From positions 1 to 5,077 of the forward strand of contig JAVCCX010000290.1 of assembly GCA_030765245.1 (NCBI GenBank): a DNA stretch of 5,077 nt, written 5' to 3'. Source of the stretch: Candidatus Zophobacter franzmannii. Lineage in GTDB: Bacteria; Cloacimonadota; Cloacimonadia; Cloacimonadales; JAFGVF01. Positions 1-5,077 of this stretch are shown here, one piece after another. The translations under genes were made by a program, and so were the position numbers. Positions within the stretch are counted from its first letter, which is position 1. Each line of letters opens with the position of its first letter. The notes under the pieces were generated by a model. That model was not told where the DNA came from. It worked only from the letters and a program-made list of their open reading frames with translations, and did no database searches.

Positions 1-398
1 AGATTAAATTGTATCAGATCATTTATGATGCAATCAAAGATATTAGGCTAGCCCTCGAAGGTATGCTCGCTCCTGAATTTGAGGAGAGAGTTACCGGAAC
101 AGCAGTCGTTAAACAGATATTTAAAGTTAAGAAACTTGGAAATATCGCAGGTTGTTTTGTTCAAAAGGGAAAAATCCTTAAGAGCGCTCATGCAATCAGA
201 TTGTATAGATCAGATGTTCTCGTGCATGAAGGTAAACTGAAAAATCTGAAGCATTTTGCAGATGATGTGAATGAAGTGAAAGCAGGAACTGATTGTGGTA
301 TCTCGTTTGTAGGATACAATGATATTAAAGAAGGCGATATCCTTGAAACTTTCGTCCTAGATGAAGTCATCAGGAAGTTGGAAGATGTCAAACTATAG
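1..398 (+). CDS. infB: Translation initiation factor IF-2, C-terminal fragment (5' end outside window)
   Basis: IF-2 is the GTPase that brings fMet-tRNA to the 30S subunit and promotes subunit joining in the cytoplasm. Only about the last 132 codons are here. The frame is open from the first complete codon at 3, and the TTG at 9 is an internal Leu codon, not a start. The fragment covers the end of the third domain (IYDAIKDIRLALEGMLAPEFEE) and the whole C2 domain that holds the formyl-methionyl end of the tRNA. Recognisable C2 landmarks are the VKQIFKVKKLGNIAGC strand pair, HEGKLKNLKHFADDVNEV, TDCGI, and the terminal NDIKEGDILETF. The two Cys residues (AGC and DCG) sit where the fMet pocket Cys residues lie in the family. 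The usual LKR(F/Y)KDDV motif reads LKHFADDV, and the usual Glu before CG is Asp. The stop is TAG, and the last 14 nt overlap rbfA. Identity is secure; the missing part lies upstream of the window. Confidence 0.97.
   Translation, partial: IKLYQIIYDAIKDIRLALEGMLAPEFEERVTGTAVVKQIFKVKKLGNIAGCFVQKGKILKSAHAIRLYRSDVLVHEGKLKNLKHFADDVNEVKAGTDCGISFVGYNDIKEGDILETFVLDEVIRKLEDVKL
372..377 (+). promoter_or_regulatory. Ribosome binding site deciding the rbfA start
   Basis: AGGAAG lies inside the infB coding sequence, 7 nt before the ATG at 385. It supports that ATG over the in-frame ATG at 361, which would add eight residues (MKSSGSWK) that do not resemble an RbfA N-terminus. It also supports 385 over the ATG at 406, which has no purine-rich site before it. 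Placement inside infB suggests translational coupling. Confidence 0.75.
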
Positions 399-855
399 AA
401 TCCCAATGCTGGAGAAGGAACTATTCAAGCTTATATGCAAAACATTGCTTTATAAGGTAAGAGATAGTGCCTTCTCGGAAGTTAATATAACCCATGTAAA
501 GCTGACTAAAGATTTGCGATACTTGAAGGTTTATTACTACCACGATGACAGCGTAAAGATAAAAAAGATGGAAGAGAAACTTAGAAAGGTTTCTGGCTTC
601 CTTAAAAAACAGATCGCAGGAGCAGGTATTATGAGAGTAATCCCAGATTTGAATTACCATTTTGATGAAACCGAGGCAAAGGCTGATCATATTGAAAAAC
701 TACTGGCAACAGTTAGAGAAGATAGTTATGATGATCGTAAAAGTGACTTTAGCCTTGATGAGTTTCTTCTTGAAGATGAGTATGTTCCGGAAGACTTTGA
801 GGACTTAGATGGACTCGACGAGATGTTTGAAGAAGAAGTCGAAGAAGATGAATAA
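385..855 (+). CDS. rbfA: 30S ribosome-binding factor A with acidic C-terminal tail
   Basis: RbfA binds the immature 30S subunit and helps late 16S rRNA processing and cold adaptation. The predicted protein is 156 aa from ATG 385. Residues 5-111 form the single KH-type domain: an N-terminal helix, the strand VNITHVKLTKDLRYLKVYYY (33-52), the helix with the kinked VSGF segment (69-72), and the closing strand IPDLNYHFDE (86-95) followed by a helix ending in IEKLL. These match the family pattern (tVt.V..s.DL..akVy; ..sG.ir..l; P.L.F..D). Residues 112-156 form an added tail in which 24 of 45 residues are Asp or Glu and only two are basic. Many RbfA proteins of about 115-130 aa lack such a tail. 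The gene overlaps infB by 14 nt, the classical infB-rbfA arrangement, so co-translation is likely. A terminator-like hairpin follows 14 nt after the TAA stop. Family assignment is firm; the role of the tail is unknown. Confidence 0.95.
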   Translation: MSNYRIPMLEKELFKLICKTLLYKVRDSAFSEVNITHVKLTKDLRYLKVYYYHDDSVKIKKMEEKLRKVSGFLKKQIAGAGIMRVIPDLNYHFDETEAKADHIEKLLATVREDSYDDRKSDFSLDEFLLEDEYVPEDFEDLDGLDEMFEEEVEEDE

Positions 856-869
856 ATCTTAACAATTAG

Positions 870-900
870 AAAAAAGGGAGTGCATGCAACTCCCTTTTTT
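870..900 (+). terminator. Intrinsic (Rho-independent) terminator, possibly bidirectional
   Basis: This is a perfect inverted repeat: 870-881 (A6, GGG, AGT) pairs with 889-900 (ACT, CCC, T6) around a 7-nt loop GCATGCA at 882-888. The six-T run at the end of the stem gives the U tract on the + strand, and the A6 run gives the same on the - strand, so it could work in both directions. It starts 14 nt after the rbfA stop, and the next gene starts 14 nt after it. It is the only strong terminator seen in the window. Because an operon continues downstream, it may be leaky or regulated, and no promoter is visible between it and position 915. Confidence 0.85.
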
Positions 901-914
901 CAGTACTGAGAGAT

Positions 915-1910
915 ATGAAAGATTTTAAAAACAAGCTATTGATAGCCGTAGAAAAATATAAAAGCATTTGCATACTTACTCATCATGAACCTGACGGGGA
1001 TGGATTGCCAAGTGCACTTGCACTTAAAAAGGTGCTTGAATCAATAAACAGAAATGCCGATATTGTTCTTGAAGAAGATGCTCCAGAACAATTCAACTAT
1101 TTACAAGCACAAGAGAATTCCCGAGTAATCCATGCAGATATGAAGTATGACTTGGCTATTGCTTTAGATTGTCATGAATTGAAAAGGTTGGGTACAGTAT
1201 CCTTTTTAGCTGAAAATGCTAAGGAATGCTTCATCATTGACCATCATGTTGCAGAAGATGGAATTATTCCTCATGCACAGTTCTATATCAAACATGAAAT
1301 AGCATGCGTAGGAATTTTAATCTTTGAGATGTTCGAAACTGAGATAAGTAAGTTACCGCTACTTGATATGAAGTATTGTGGTGACTGTATTTATTCTGCT
1401 ATTTTAAATGATACAAATAGCTTTATGAATGCGAATACGGACAAGAACACACTTCTTGCTGCATCTAGATTGGAAAAATATGGCGTTGTTTATGGAGATG
1501 TTACTGAGAAGTACTTTTACAATGATCCTTGGAGAAAGTTAAAACTTGTAGGATTGACAATGGCTACTTTAGAGAGTCATTTTCAGGAGAAGGTACTCTT
1601 CCTACATACGACTCAGGATATGTTAATATTGAGCCAGATTGGTATTGAATACTTAACAAAAATCATATCTTGGGTTCGCAGTGCCAAAGATATTTTGATG
1701 ATTGTCCACTTCAAGGAAGCAGACGATGGATCCGTTAAATTAAGTTTTAGGTCTAAAACAATCAATGTTGCCAAAATAGCTAAAGATTTTAACGGTGGTG
1801 GTCATATTCAGGCCGCCGGTGGAACAATTAGTAAAACCCTAACAGAAGCTAAGAATGCTGTTATTGATAGATTAAAGGAATGTAATGAATTACGGGATTA
1901 TCTTAATTAA
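915..1910 (+). CDS. nrnA: DHH/DHHA1-family phosphoesterase, NrnA-type (nanoRNase / pAp phosphatase)
   Basis: NrnA-type enzymes are cytoplasmic Mn-dependent phosphoesterases that degrade RNA of a few nucleotides and often hydrolyse pAp to AMP. The 331-aa product is close to the usual 310-330. The DHH domain shows motif I as HHEPDGDGLPS (residues 23-33), motif II as ALDC (Asp85), the DHH signature IIDHH (Asp109-His110-His111) and motif IV as ILNDTNSF (Asp166). The C-terminal DHHA1 domain ends with the substrate-binding GGGH (294-297) followed by IQAAGG. All metal-binding Asp/His residues are present, so it is probably active. Motif I has Pro where most relatives have Gly or Ala before the Ser. 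The ATG at 915 is the only usable start after the in-frame stop at 867. Its ribosome site is weak: GAGAG lies only 2 nt before it. Position between rbfA and truB is the usual Bacillota context for nrnA. Substrate preference (nanoRNA, pAp or cyclic dinucleotide products) cannot be told from sequence. Confidence 0.92.
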   Translation: MKDFKNKLLIAVEKYKSICILTHHEPDGDGLPSALALKKVLESINRNADIVLEEDAPEQFNYLQAQENSRVIHADMKYDLAIALDCHELKRLGTVSFLAENAKECFIIDHHVAEDGIIPHAQFYIKHEIACVGILIFEMFETEISKLPLLDMKYCGDCIYSAILNDTNSFMNANTDKNTLLAASRLEKYGVVYGDVTEKYFYNDPWRKLKLVGLTMATLESHFQEKVLFLHTTQDMLILSQIGIEYLTKIISWVRSAKDILMIVHFKEADDGSVKLSFRSKTINVAKIAKDFNGGGHIQAAGGTISKTLTEAKNAVIDRLKECNELRDYLN

Positions 1911-2775
1911 TAAACCCATTGATAGGAGCTCTTTTTCGATAGTAGCTCAGTTAAGAAGGATTATTGGAATTAAAAAGATTGGGCATACCGGGACTTTAGA
2001 CCCATTTGCTACCGGGCTTCTACCAATTTGTATAGGAAAAGCTACCCGGATTGTTGATAGGTTAATTACAGATTCCAAAACATATGAAGTAACGATGCTG
2101 CTAGGCTCAAAATATGATACTGGTGACAATACCGGTGAGTTGATTGAGAACATGGAAGTTCCTGAGTCTATTGATAATAACAAAATCACTGAGTATGTAT
2201 TGAATCTAAAAGAGCAAGTTCCTCCAAGGTTTTCAGCTATAAAGGTCAACGGGCAACGAGCCTATAAGTTAGCAAGATCCAATAAAGAGTTTTCAATGGA
2301 ATCAAGACCTATTAGTATTGCATCCTTCGAGATAACTGAGGTTAAACTACCCCACATAAAATATACGGTCTCTGTAAGTAAAGGAACATATATCAGATCT
2401 CTCAGCGAGACAATTGCCGAATTCATCGGGACAGTAGGGGTTACTACTGAGCTTTGTAGAACAAGGGTAGGGAGATTCACAAAAGATTTGGCAGTAGATC
2501 CGGAAGAGCTTACAATAGATAATTGGGTTGACCATTTAATCCCTATTCCATCCCTTTTCCCTCAAGTTGAAAGATTGACTTTAGATAGCAAAGAATCAGA
2601 GTGGTTTTTTAACGGAAGACATATTGTCACTGATGTTCAAAGCTCAGAAGAATTGATAGCTGTTGACGAAGACAGCGAATTCCTTGGTTTTTGTAACATC
2701 ACAGAGGGAGTAATAATACCAACAATGGTATTCACTTCCGGAGAAAAATATATAAATAAATCGGAGAATATATAG
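1885..2775 (+). CDS. truB: tRNA pseudouridine(55) synthase
   Basis: TruB converts U55 in the T loop of elongator tRNAs to pseudouridine and also acts as a tRNA-folding chaperone. The product is 296 aa, normal for the family. The N-terminus NYGIILINKP is the typical opening strand. The catalytic motif GHTGTLDPFATGLLP holds Asp39. The second conserved block is PPRFSAIKVNGQRAYKLAR (113-131), with Tyr127 in the expected place. The third is SKGTYIRSL (165-173), with Arg171. The last 60 or so residues correspond to the variable C-terminal domain. The start is the ATG at 1885, with AAAGGAA (1874-1880) upstream inside the preceding gene; the 26-nt overlap with the DHH gene suggests coupled translation. 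The TAG stop shares its last base with the ribF GTG start. All catalytic elements are intact, and nothing suggests an alternative family. Confidence 0.97.
   Translation: MNYGIILINKPIDRSSFSIVAQLRRIIGIKKIGHTGTLDPFATGLLPICIGKATRIVDRLITDSKTYEVTMLLGSKYDTGDNTGELIENMEVPESIDNNKITEYVLNLKEQVPPRFSAIKVNGQRAYKLARSNKEFSMESRPISIASFEITEVKLPHIKYTVSVSKGTYIRSLSETIAEFIGTVGVTTELCRTRVGRFTKDLAVDPEELTIDNWVDHLIPIPSLFPQVERLTLDSKESEWFFNGRHIVTDVQSSEELIAVDEDSEFLGFCNITEGVIIPTMVFTSGEKYINKSENI
2763..2766 (+). promoter_or_regulatory. Ribosome binding site for the GTG start of ribF
   Basis: GGAG lies 8 nt before the GTG at 2775, inside the last codons of truB. No ATG is available nearby in the ribF frame, and the N-terminus from this GTG aligns with the family, so the GTG start is accepted. 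Confidence 0.65.
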
Positions 2776-3701
2776 TGCATTGCTTAGCAGATGTTGAGGG
2801 TTTTAAAACTGTAATAACAATTGGAAACTTCGATGGAGTGCATACAGGTCATCAGAGTTTAGTGAAAAAGGTTATTGAAAGAGCCCAAGTTAACAACTGT
2901 AAGAGTGTTGTGATTACTTTTAACATGCATCCATATCATCTGCTTTATCCAGAGATGAAACCTTATTTATTAACATCTTCCAGTAATAAAGAAAGAAGAT
3001 TGATTGATTTAGGAATAGACTATGTCTGCCCTTTAGAGTTCACTCCAGAATTATCTGAAATGAGTGCAAACGACTTCCTAAAAGATATCATTATTGATCA
3101 TCTTAATGCCGTAGAGGTCGTTATCGGATATGATGCGAGATTTGGTAAAGATAGGGAGGGTGATTACTCTTTTCTGAAGAAGATGGAAGAGACATACAAT
3201 TACAAAACTATCTTTGTTGACTCCCAAAAAAATGATGATGATGTAGTTAGTAGTAGTCTCATGCGGGCATTATTAAGAGATGGTAATCTTGGAAGAGCAA
3301 CTGAACTTATGGGCTATCATTATGGTTATCAAGGGACAGTTGTAAGGGGTAAACAGATTGGGCATAGAATTAATTTTCCAACATTAAATATTGTACCATT
3401 AGCAGAGCATCAATTGATACCTGCTACCGGGATATACCTTTCAAGAGTAAAAATAGAGGGGATATTGTACTGGGGAGCGACAAATATAGGATATAGTCCA
3501 ACAATCAAAACTGAGCAAAAACTTGAAGTTGAGATGTTTGTTTTTGATTTTGATCGCGATATTTATGGACAGAATATAGAAATTGAGTTTATTCAACGAC
3601 TTAGGAGTGAAGAGAAGTTTGCTTCTATTGATGAGTTAATTGAGCAAATTGGTGAGGATGTCAAGTACGCAAAATCACTAATTCCATTATACAAGAATTA
3701 G
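2775..3701 (+). CDS. ribF: Bifunctional riboflavin kinase / FAD synthetase
   Basis: RibF phosphorylates riboflavin to FMN and then adenylylates FMN to FAD, supplying the cell's flavin cofactors. The 308-aa product has the full two-domain layout. The N-terminal nucleotidyltransferase domain opens with TIGNFDGVHTGH, the HxGH motif being His23-Thr-Gly-His26; it also has VVIGYDARFGKDREGD and the SSSLMRALLRDG segment in place of the family SST.IR. The C-terminal riboflavin kinase domain has the GTVVRGKQIGHRINFPTLN block (PTxN at 202-205) and the LEVEMF strand with the probable catalytic base Glu251, followed by DIYG and the terminal RLRSEEKFASIDELIEQI. PTLN replaces the commoner PTAN, and GH replaces the commoner GR; Thr203 and Asn205 are kept. 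Translation starts at GTG, overlapping the truB stop by 1 nt. No FMN riboswitch is present, as expected for a copy placed in a translation-factor operon rather than a riboflavin operon. Both activities are predicted intact. Confidence 0.96.
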   Translation: MHCLADVEGFKTVITIGNFDGVHTGHQSLVKKVIERAQVNNCKSVVITFNMHPYHLLYPEMKPYLLTSSSNKERRLIDLGIDYVCPLEFTPELSEMSANDFLKDIIIDHLNAVEVVIGYDARFGKDREGDYSFLKKMEETYNYKTIFVDSQKNDDDVVSSSLMRALLRDGNLGRATELMGYHYGYQGTVVRGKQIGHRINFPTLNIVPLAEHQLIPATGIYLSRVKIEGILYWGATNIGYSPTIKTEQKLEVEMFVFDFDRDIYGQNIEIEFIQRLRSEEKFASIDELIEQIGEDVKYAKSLIPLYKN

Positions 3702-3708
3702 ATTTAAC

Positions 3709-3713
3709 AGGAG
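3709..3713 (+). promoter_or_regulatory. Ribosome binding site of the yhaM-type gene
   Basis: AGGAG lies 6 nt before the ATG at 3720, within the 18-nt gap after ribF. This is the cleanest ribosome site in the window and fixes the start. Confidence 0.8.
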
Positions 3714-3719
3714 ATATAG

Positions 3720-4661
3720 ATGGAGAAGCTATTTGTAGAAGAGTTAAAATATCATGAAAGTGAAGAGATAATTAGTTATTACTTATGTACTGAAAAAGAA
3801 CTTAGAGATGGTCAGGCTAATCAGTTTCTTAGAGTATCCTTAGCAGATAGAACAGGAAAAATAGTGGCATTTGTTTGGGCTAATGCTCATGCTGTGTCAC
3901 AAGAGTTTGCTGAAGGGGATATCGTTAAGGTACAGGGAAAAGTTCATCGCTATAAAAACCAACTTCAGATAAAAGTTGATAAGATTAGAAAGGCCGAAGA
4001 GACTGAAGTTAATTTAGCAGATATGTTGCCTACTACGACGAAAGATATGCGATTTTTAGCTGAGCAGTTTTTTCAGTTTGTTGATTCGGTAAAGGATGAA
4101 CATTTAGCAAAATTACTCAGAATATTGTATGATGATAAAGAGATATTTTCACTATTCTCCAGATGTCGCGCAGCAAAGACATGGCATCATAATTACATTG
4201 GAGGACTATTAGAACACACAGTATCAGTAGCATCTCTTTGTAGTTTTGCTGCAACAATGTATCCTGTTGATAGAGATTTAGTCGTAACAGGAGCTCTCCT
4301 TCATGATTTAGGTAAGATATATGAATATGAGCAATTACCTAAAGTAGATTTTACTGCAATGGGCAGATTGATTGGTCATCTTGCACTCAGCGACGAAATG
4401 GTGGTAAAGACTGCGGCAAAGATAAATGATTTCCCTGAAAACTTGTTAATGAAACTTCGTCATCTTATCTTATCACATCATGGACCGTATGAGAATGCAT
4501 CAGTAAGACTTCCTCAAACTCTTGAAGCAGTTGTTTTACATATGTGTGATAATTTAGATGCCCAAACTATTGGAGTTAAACAAACAGTTGAAGCTTCAGC
4601 TGACGATGCTTTATGGTCTGAATTTGACAGACTAAACCAAAGATACTATTATAAAGGCTAA
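3720..4661 (+). CDS. yhaM: YhaM-family 3'-5' exoribonuclease (OB fold + HD domain)
   Basis: YhaM-type proteins are metal-dependent 3'-5' exonucleases acting on RNA and single-stranded DNA in the cytoplasm, described in Bacillus and Streptococcus. The product is 313 aa, almost exactly the length of B. subtilis YhaM. Residues about 17-92 form an OB-fold nucleic-acid binding domain (FLRVSLADRTGKIVAFVW, then EGDIVKVQGKVHRYKNQLQI). Residues about 150-285 form the HD phosphohydrolase domain: HHNYIGGLLEH (His156, His157, His166), the HD pair in LHDLGK (His195-Asp196), GH at 219-220, LSHHG (His253-His254) and DNLDA (Asp277). The spacing of these motifs and the C-terminal RYYYKG match the family, so full activity is expected. 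It is 18 nt from ribF and probably co-transcribed; the 1-nt gap to the next gene suggests coupling. The family call is strong, and orthology to B. subtilis yhaM is probable rather than proven. Confidence 0.9.
   Translation: MEKLFVEELKYHESEEIISYYLCTEKELRDGQANQFLRVSLADRTGKIVAFVWANAHAVSQEFAEGDIVKVQGKVHRYKNQLQIKVDKIRKAEETEVNLADMLPTTTKDMRFLAEQFFQFVDSVKDEHLAKLLRILYDDKEIFSLFSRCRAAKTWHHNYIGGLLEHTVSVASLCSFAATMYPVDRDLVVTGALLHDLGKIYEYEQLPKVDFTAMGRLIGHLALSDEMVVKTAAKINDFPENLLMKLRHLILSHHGPYENASVRLPQTLEAVVLHMCDNLDAQTIGVKQTVEASADDALWSEFDRLNQRYYYKG
4653..4657 (+). promoter_or_regulatory. Ribosome binding site of the MBL-fold gene, inside the yhaM-type gene
   Basis: AAAGG ends 5 nt before the ATG at 4663 and lies in the last codons of the upstream gene. 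It supports ATG 4663 as the start and re-initiation by ribosomes finishing the upstream frame. Confidence 0.6.
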
Positions 4662-4662
4662 T

Positions 4663-5077
4663 ATGTTTCAAACAACTGTCTTAGCCAGTGGATCTAAAGG
4701 TAATTGCATTCTTGTTCGAACCAATTCCACAGAGGTCCTAATTGATGCAGGTCTTAGTGGTAAAAAGATTTGGGACTCTATGGAGAAACTTAACTTAGAC
4801 AGAGATCGGATTAATGCAGTCGTTGTGAGTCATGATCATAGTGATCACATTAGAGGAGCCGGTATAGTTGCAAGAAAACTGAGTATTCCTATTTATATTT
4901 CTCCCATAACTTATCAAAGTGGAAAGAAAAAGCTTGGTAAAGTTGAATCACTTATCAGTCATTTTGATGTAGGTGATTCAATTACAGTTGGGGATATCTC
5001 AGTACTCACTTTCCCATCTTCCCATGATACTCGAGATAGCTGTAACTTTGTATTAACTCAAATTGAAAATGATAAAG
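4663..5077 (+). CDS. MBL-fold metallo-hydrolase, YycJ/WalJ-like (3' end outside window)
   Basis: The frame is open from ATG 4663 to the end of the window: 138 codons of a protein whose relatives are about 265 aa. The N-terminus TVLASGSKGNCILV and IDAGLSGKKI are hallmarks of the YycJ/WalJ branch of the metallo-beta-lactamase superfamily. The metal-binding motif HxHxDH is present as VVSHDHSDHIRG (His57, His59, Asp61, His62), and the next expected metal-ligand His is His121 in FPSSHDT. B. subtilis YycJ/WalJ lies in the walRK operon and has been reported or proposed as a DNA exonuclease linked to mismatch repair or cell-wall regulation. Here the gene instead follows the yhaM-type gene after a 1-nt gap, so it is probably translated with it. 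Activity as a nuclease is inferred from the family, and the substrate is not visible from sequence. No terminator separates it from the upstream genes. Confidence 0.9.
   Translation, partial: MFQTTVLASGSKGNCILVRTNSTEVLIDAGLSGKKIWDSMEKLNLDRDRINAVVVSHDHSDHIRGAGIVARKLSIPIYISPITYQSGKKKLGKVESLISHFDVGDSITVGDISVLTFPSSHDTRDSCNFVLTQIENDK

Noticed and set aside
361..384. Upstream in-frame ATG giving an RbfA eight residues longer
   Set aside because: The added residues do not fit the family, and AGGAAG is correctly spaced for the ATG at 385.
421..690. Open frames on the - strand (188-406, 421-690, 1947-2249, 2262-2535)
   Set aside because: They lie fully antisense to conserved genes, have no recognisable domains, and show no ribosome sites or promoters worth noting.
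1903..1910. Palindrome TTAATTAA at the DHH gene stop
   Set aside because: It is an 8-nt AT-only palindrome within coding sequence of an AT-rich genome; no second copy or operator arrangement was seen.
2731..2756. Possible promoter before ribF (TTCACT and TATAAA)
   Set aside because: The spacing is only 14 nt, the -35 match is poor, and the region is coding in an AT-rich genome where TATAAA is expected by chance.
2700..2775. FMN riboswitch upstream of ribF
   Set aside because: There is no room: truB coding sequence runs right up to the GTG start, and no RFN-like conserved stems are seen.
1..5077. Possible altered genetic code, since none of the six complete stops is TGA
   Set aside because: Six stops are too few, no in-frame TGA occurs in any conserved gene, and Trp is encoded by TGG, so the standard bacterial code fits.

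Overview
The window is a compact, AT-rich, single-strand run of housekeeping genes, all on the + strand. It reads infB (3' end) - rbfA - nrnA-type DHH gene - truB - ribF - yhaM-type gene - MBL-fold gene (5' part). The gene order infB-rbfA-nrnA-truB-ribF, purine-rich Shine-Dalgarno sites, low GC, a YhaM-type HD exoribonuclease and a YycJ/WalJ-type metallo-beta-lactamase protein all point to a Bacillota genome, most likely Clostridia-like. That placement is inference from content and order; no rRNA or other taxonomic marker is present.

Layout: positions 1-398 hold the end of translation initiation factor IF-2. rbfA (385-855) overlaps it by 14 nt and ends in a strongly acidic tail. A perfect 12-bp hairpin with flanking A and T tracts (870-900) looks like an intrinsic terminator and is the only clear transcription signal. 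The DHH phosphoesterase (915-1910) starts 14 nt after it. truB (1885-2775) overlaps the DHH gene by 26 nt, ribF (2775-3701) starts with GTG on the last base of the truB stop, and the yhaM-type gene (3720-4661) follows after 18 nt. After a 1-nt gap, an MBL-fold gene begins at 4663 and runs off the end of the window. No stretch longer than 60 nt is free of a gene.

How they fit together: IF-2 delivers initiator tRNA, RbfA matures the 30S subunit, TruB makes pseudouridine 55 in tRNA, and RibF makes FMN and FAD. The DHH protein (nanoRNA/pAp hydrolysis), the YhaM-type exoribonuclease and the MBL-fold predicted nuclease add a nucleic-acid turnover theme. The overlaps and close spacing suggest translational coupling in two blocks, separated by the hairpin at 870-900: infB-rbfA upstream, and DHH-truB-ribF-yhaM-MBL downstream.

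I found no mobile element, CRISPR array, RNA gene, riboswitch or clearly undescribed system. The points most worth a second look are the terminator with no visible promoter behind it, the acidic RbfA extension, and the exonuclease/MBL pair attached to the ribF end of the operon.
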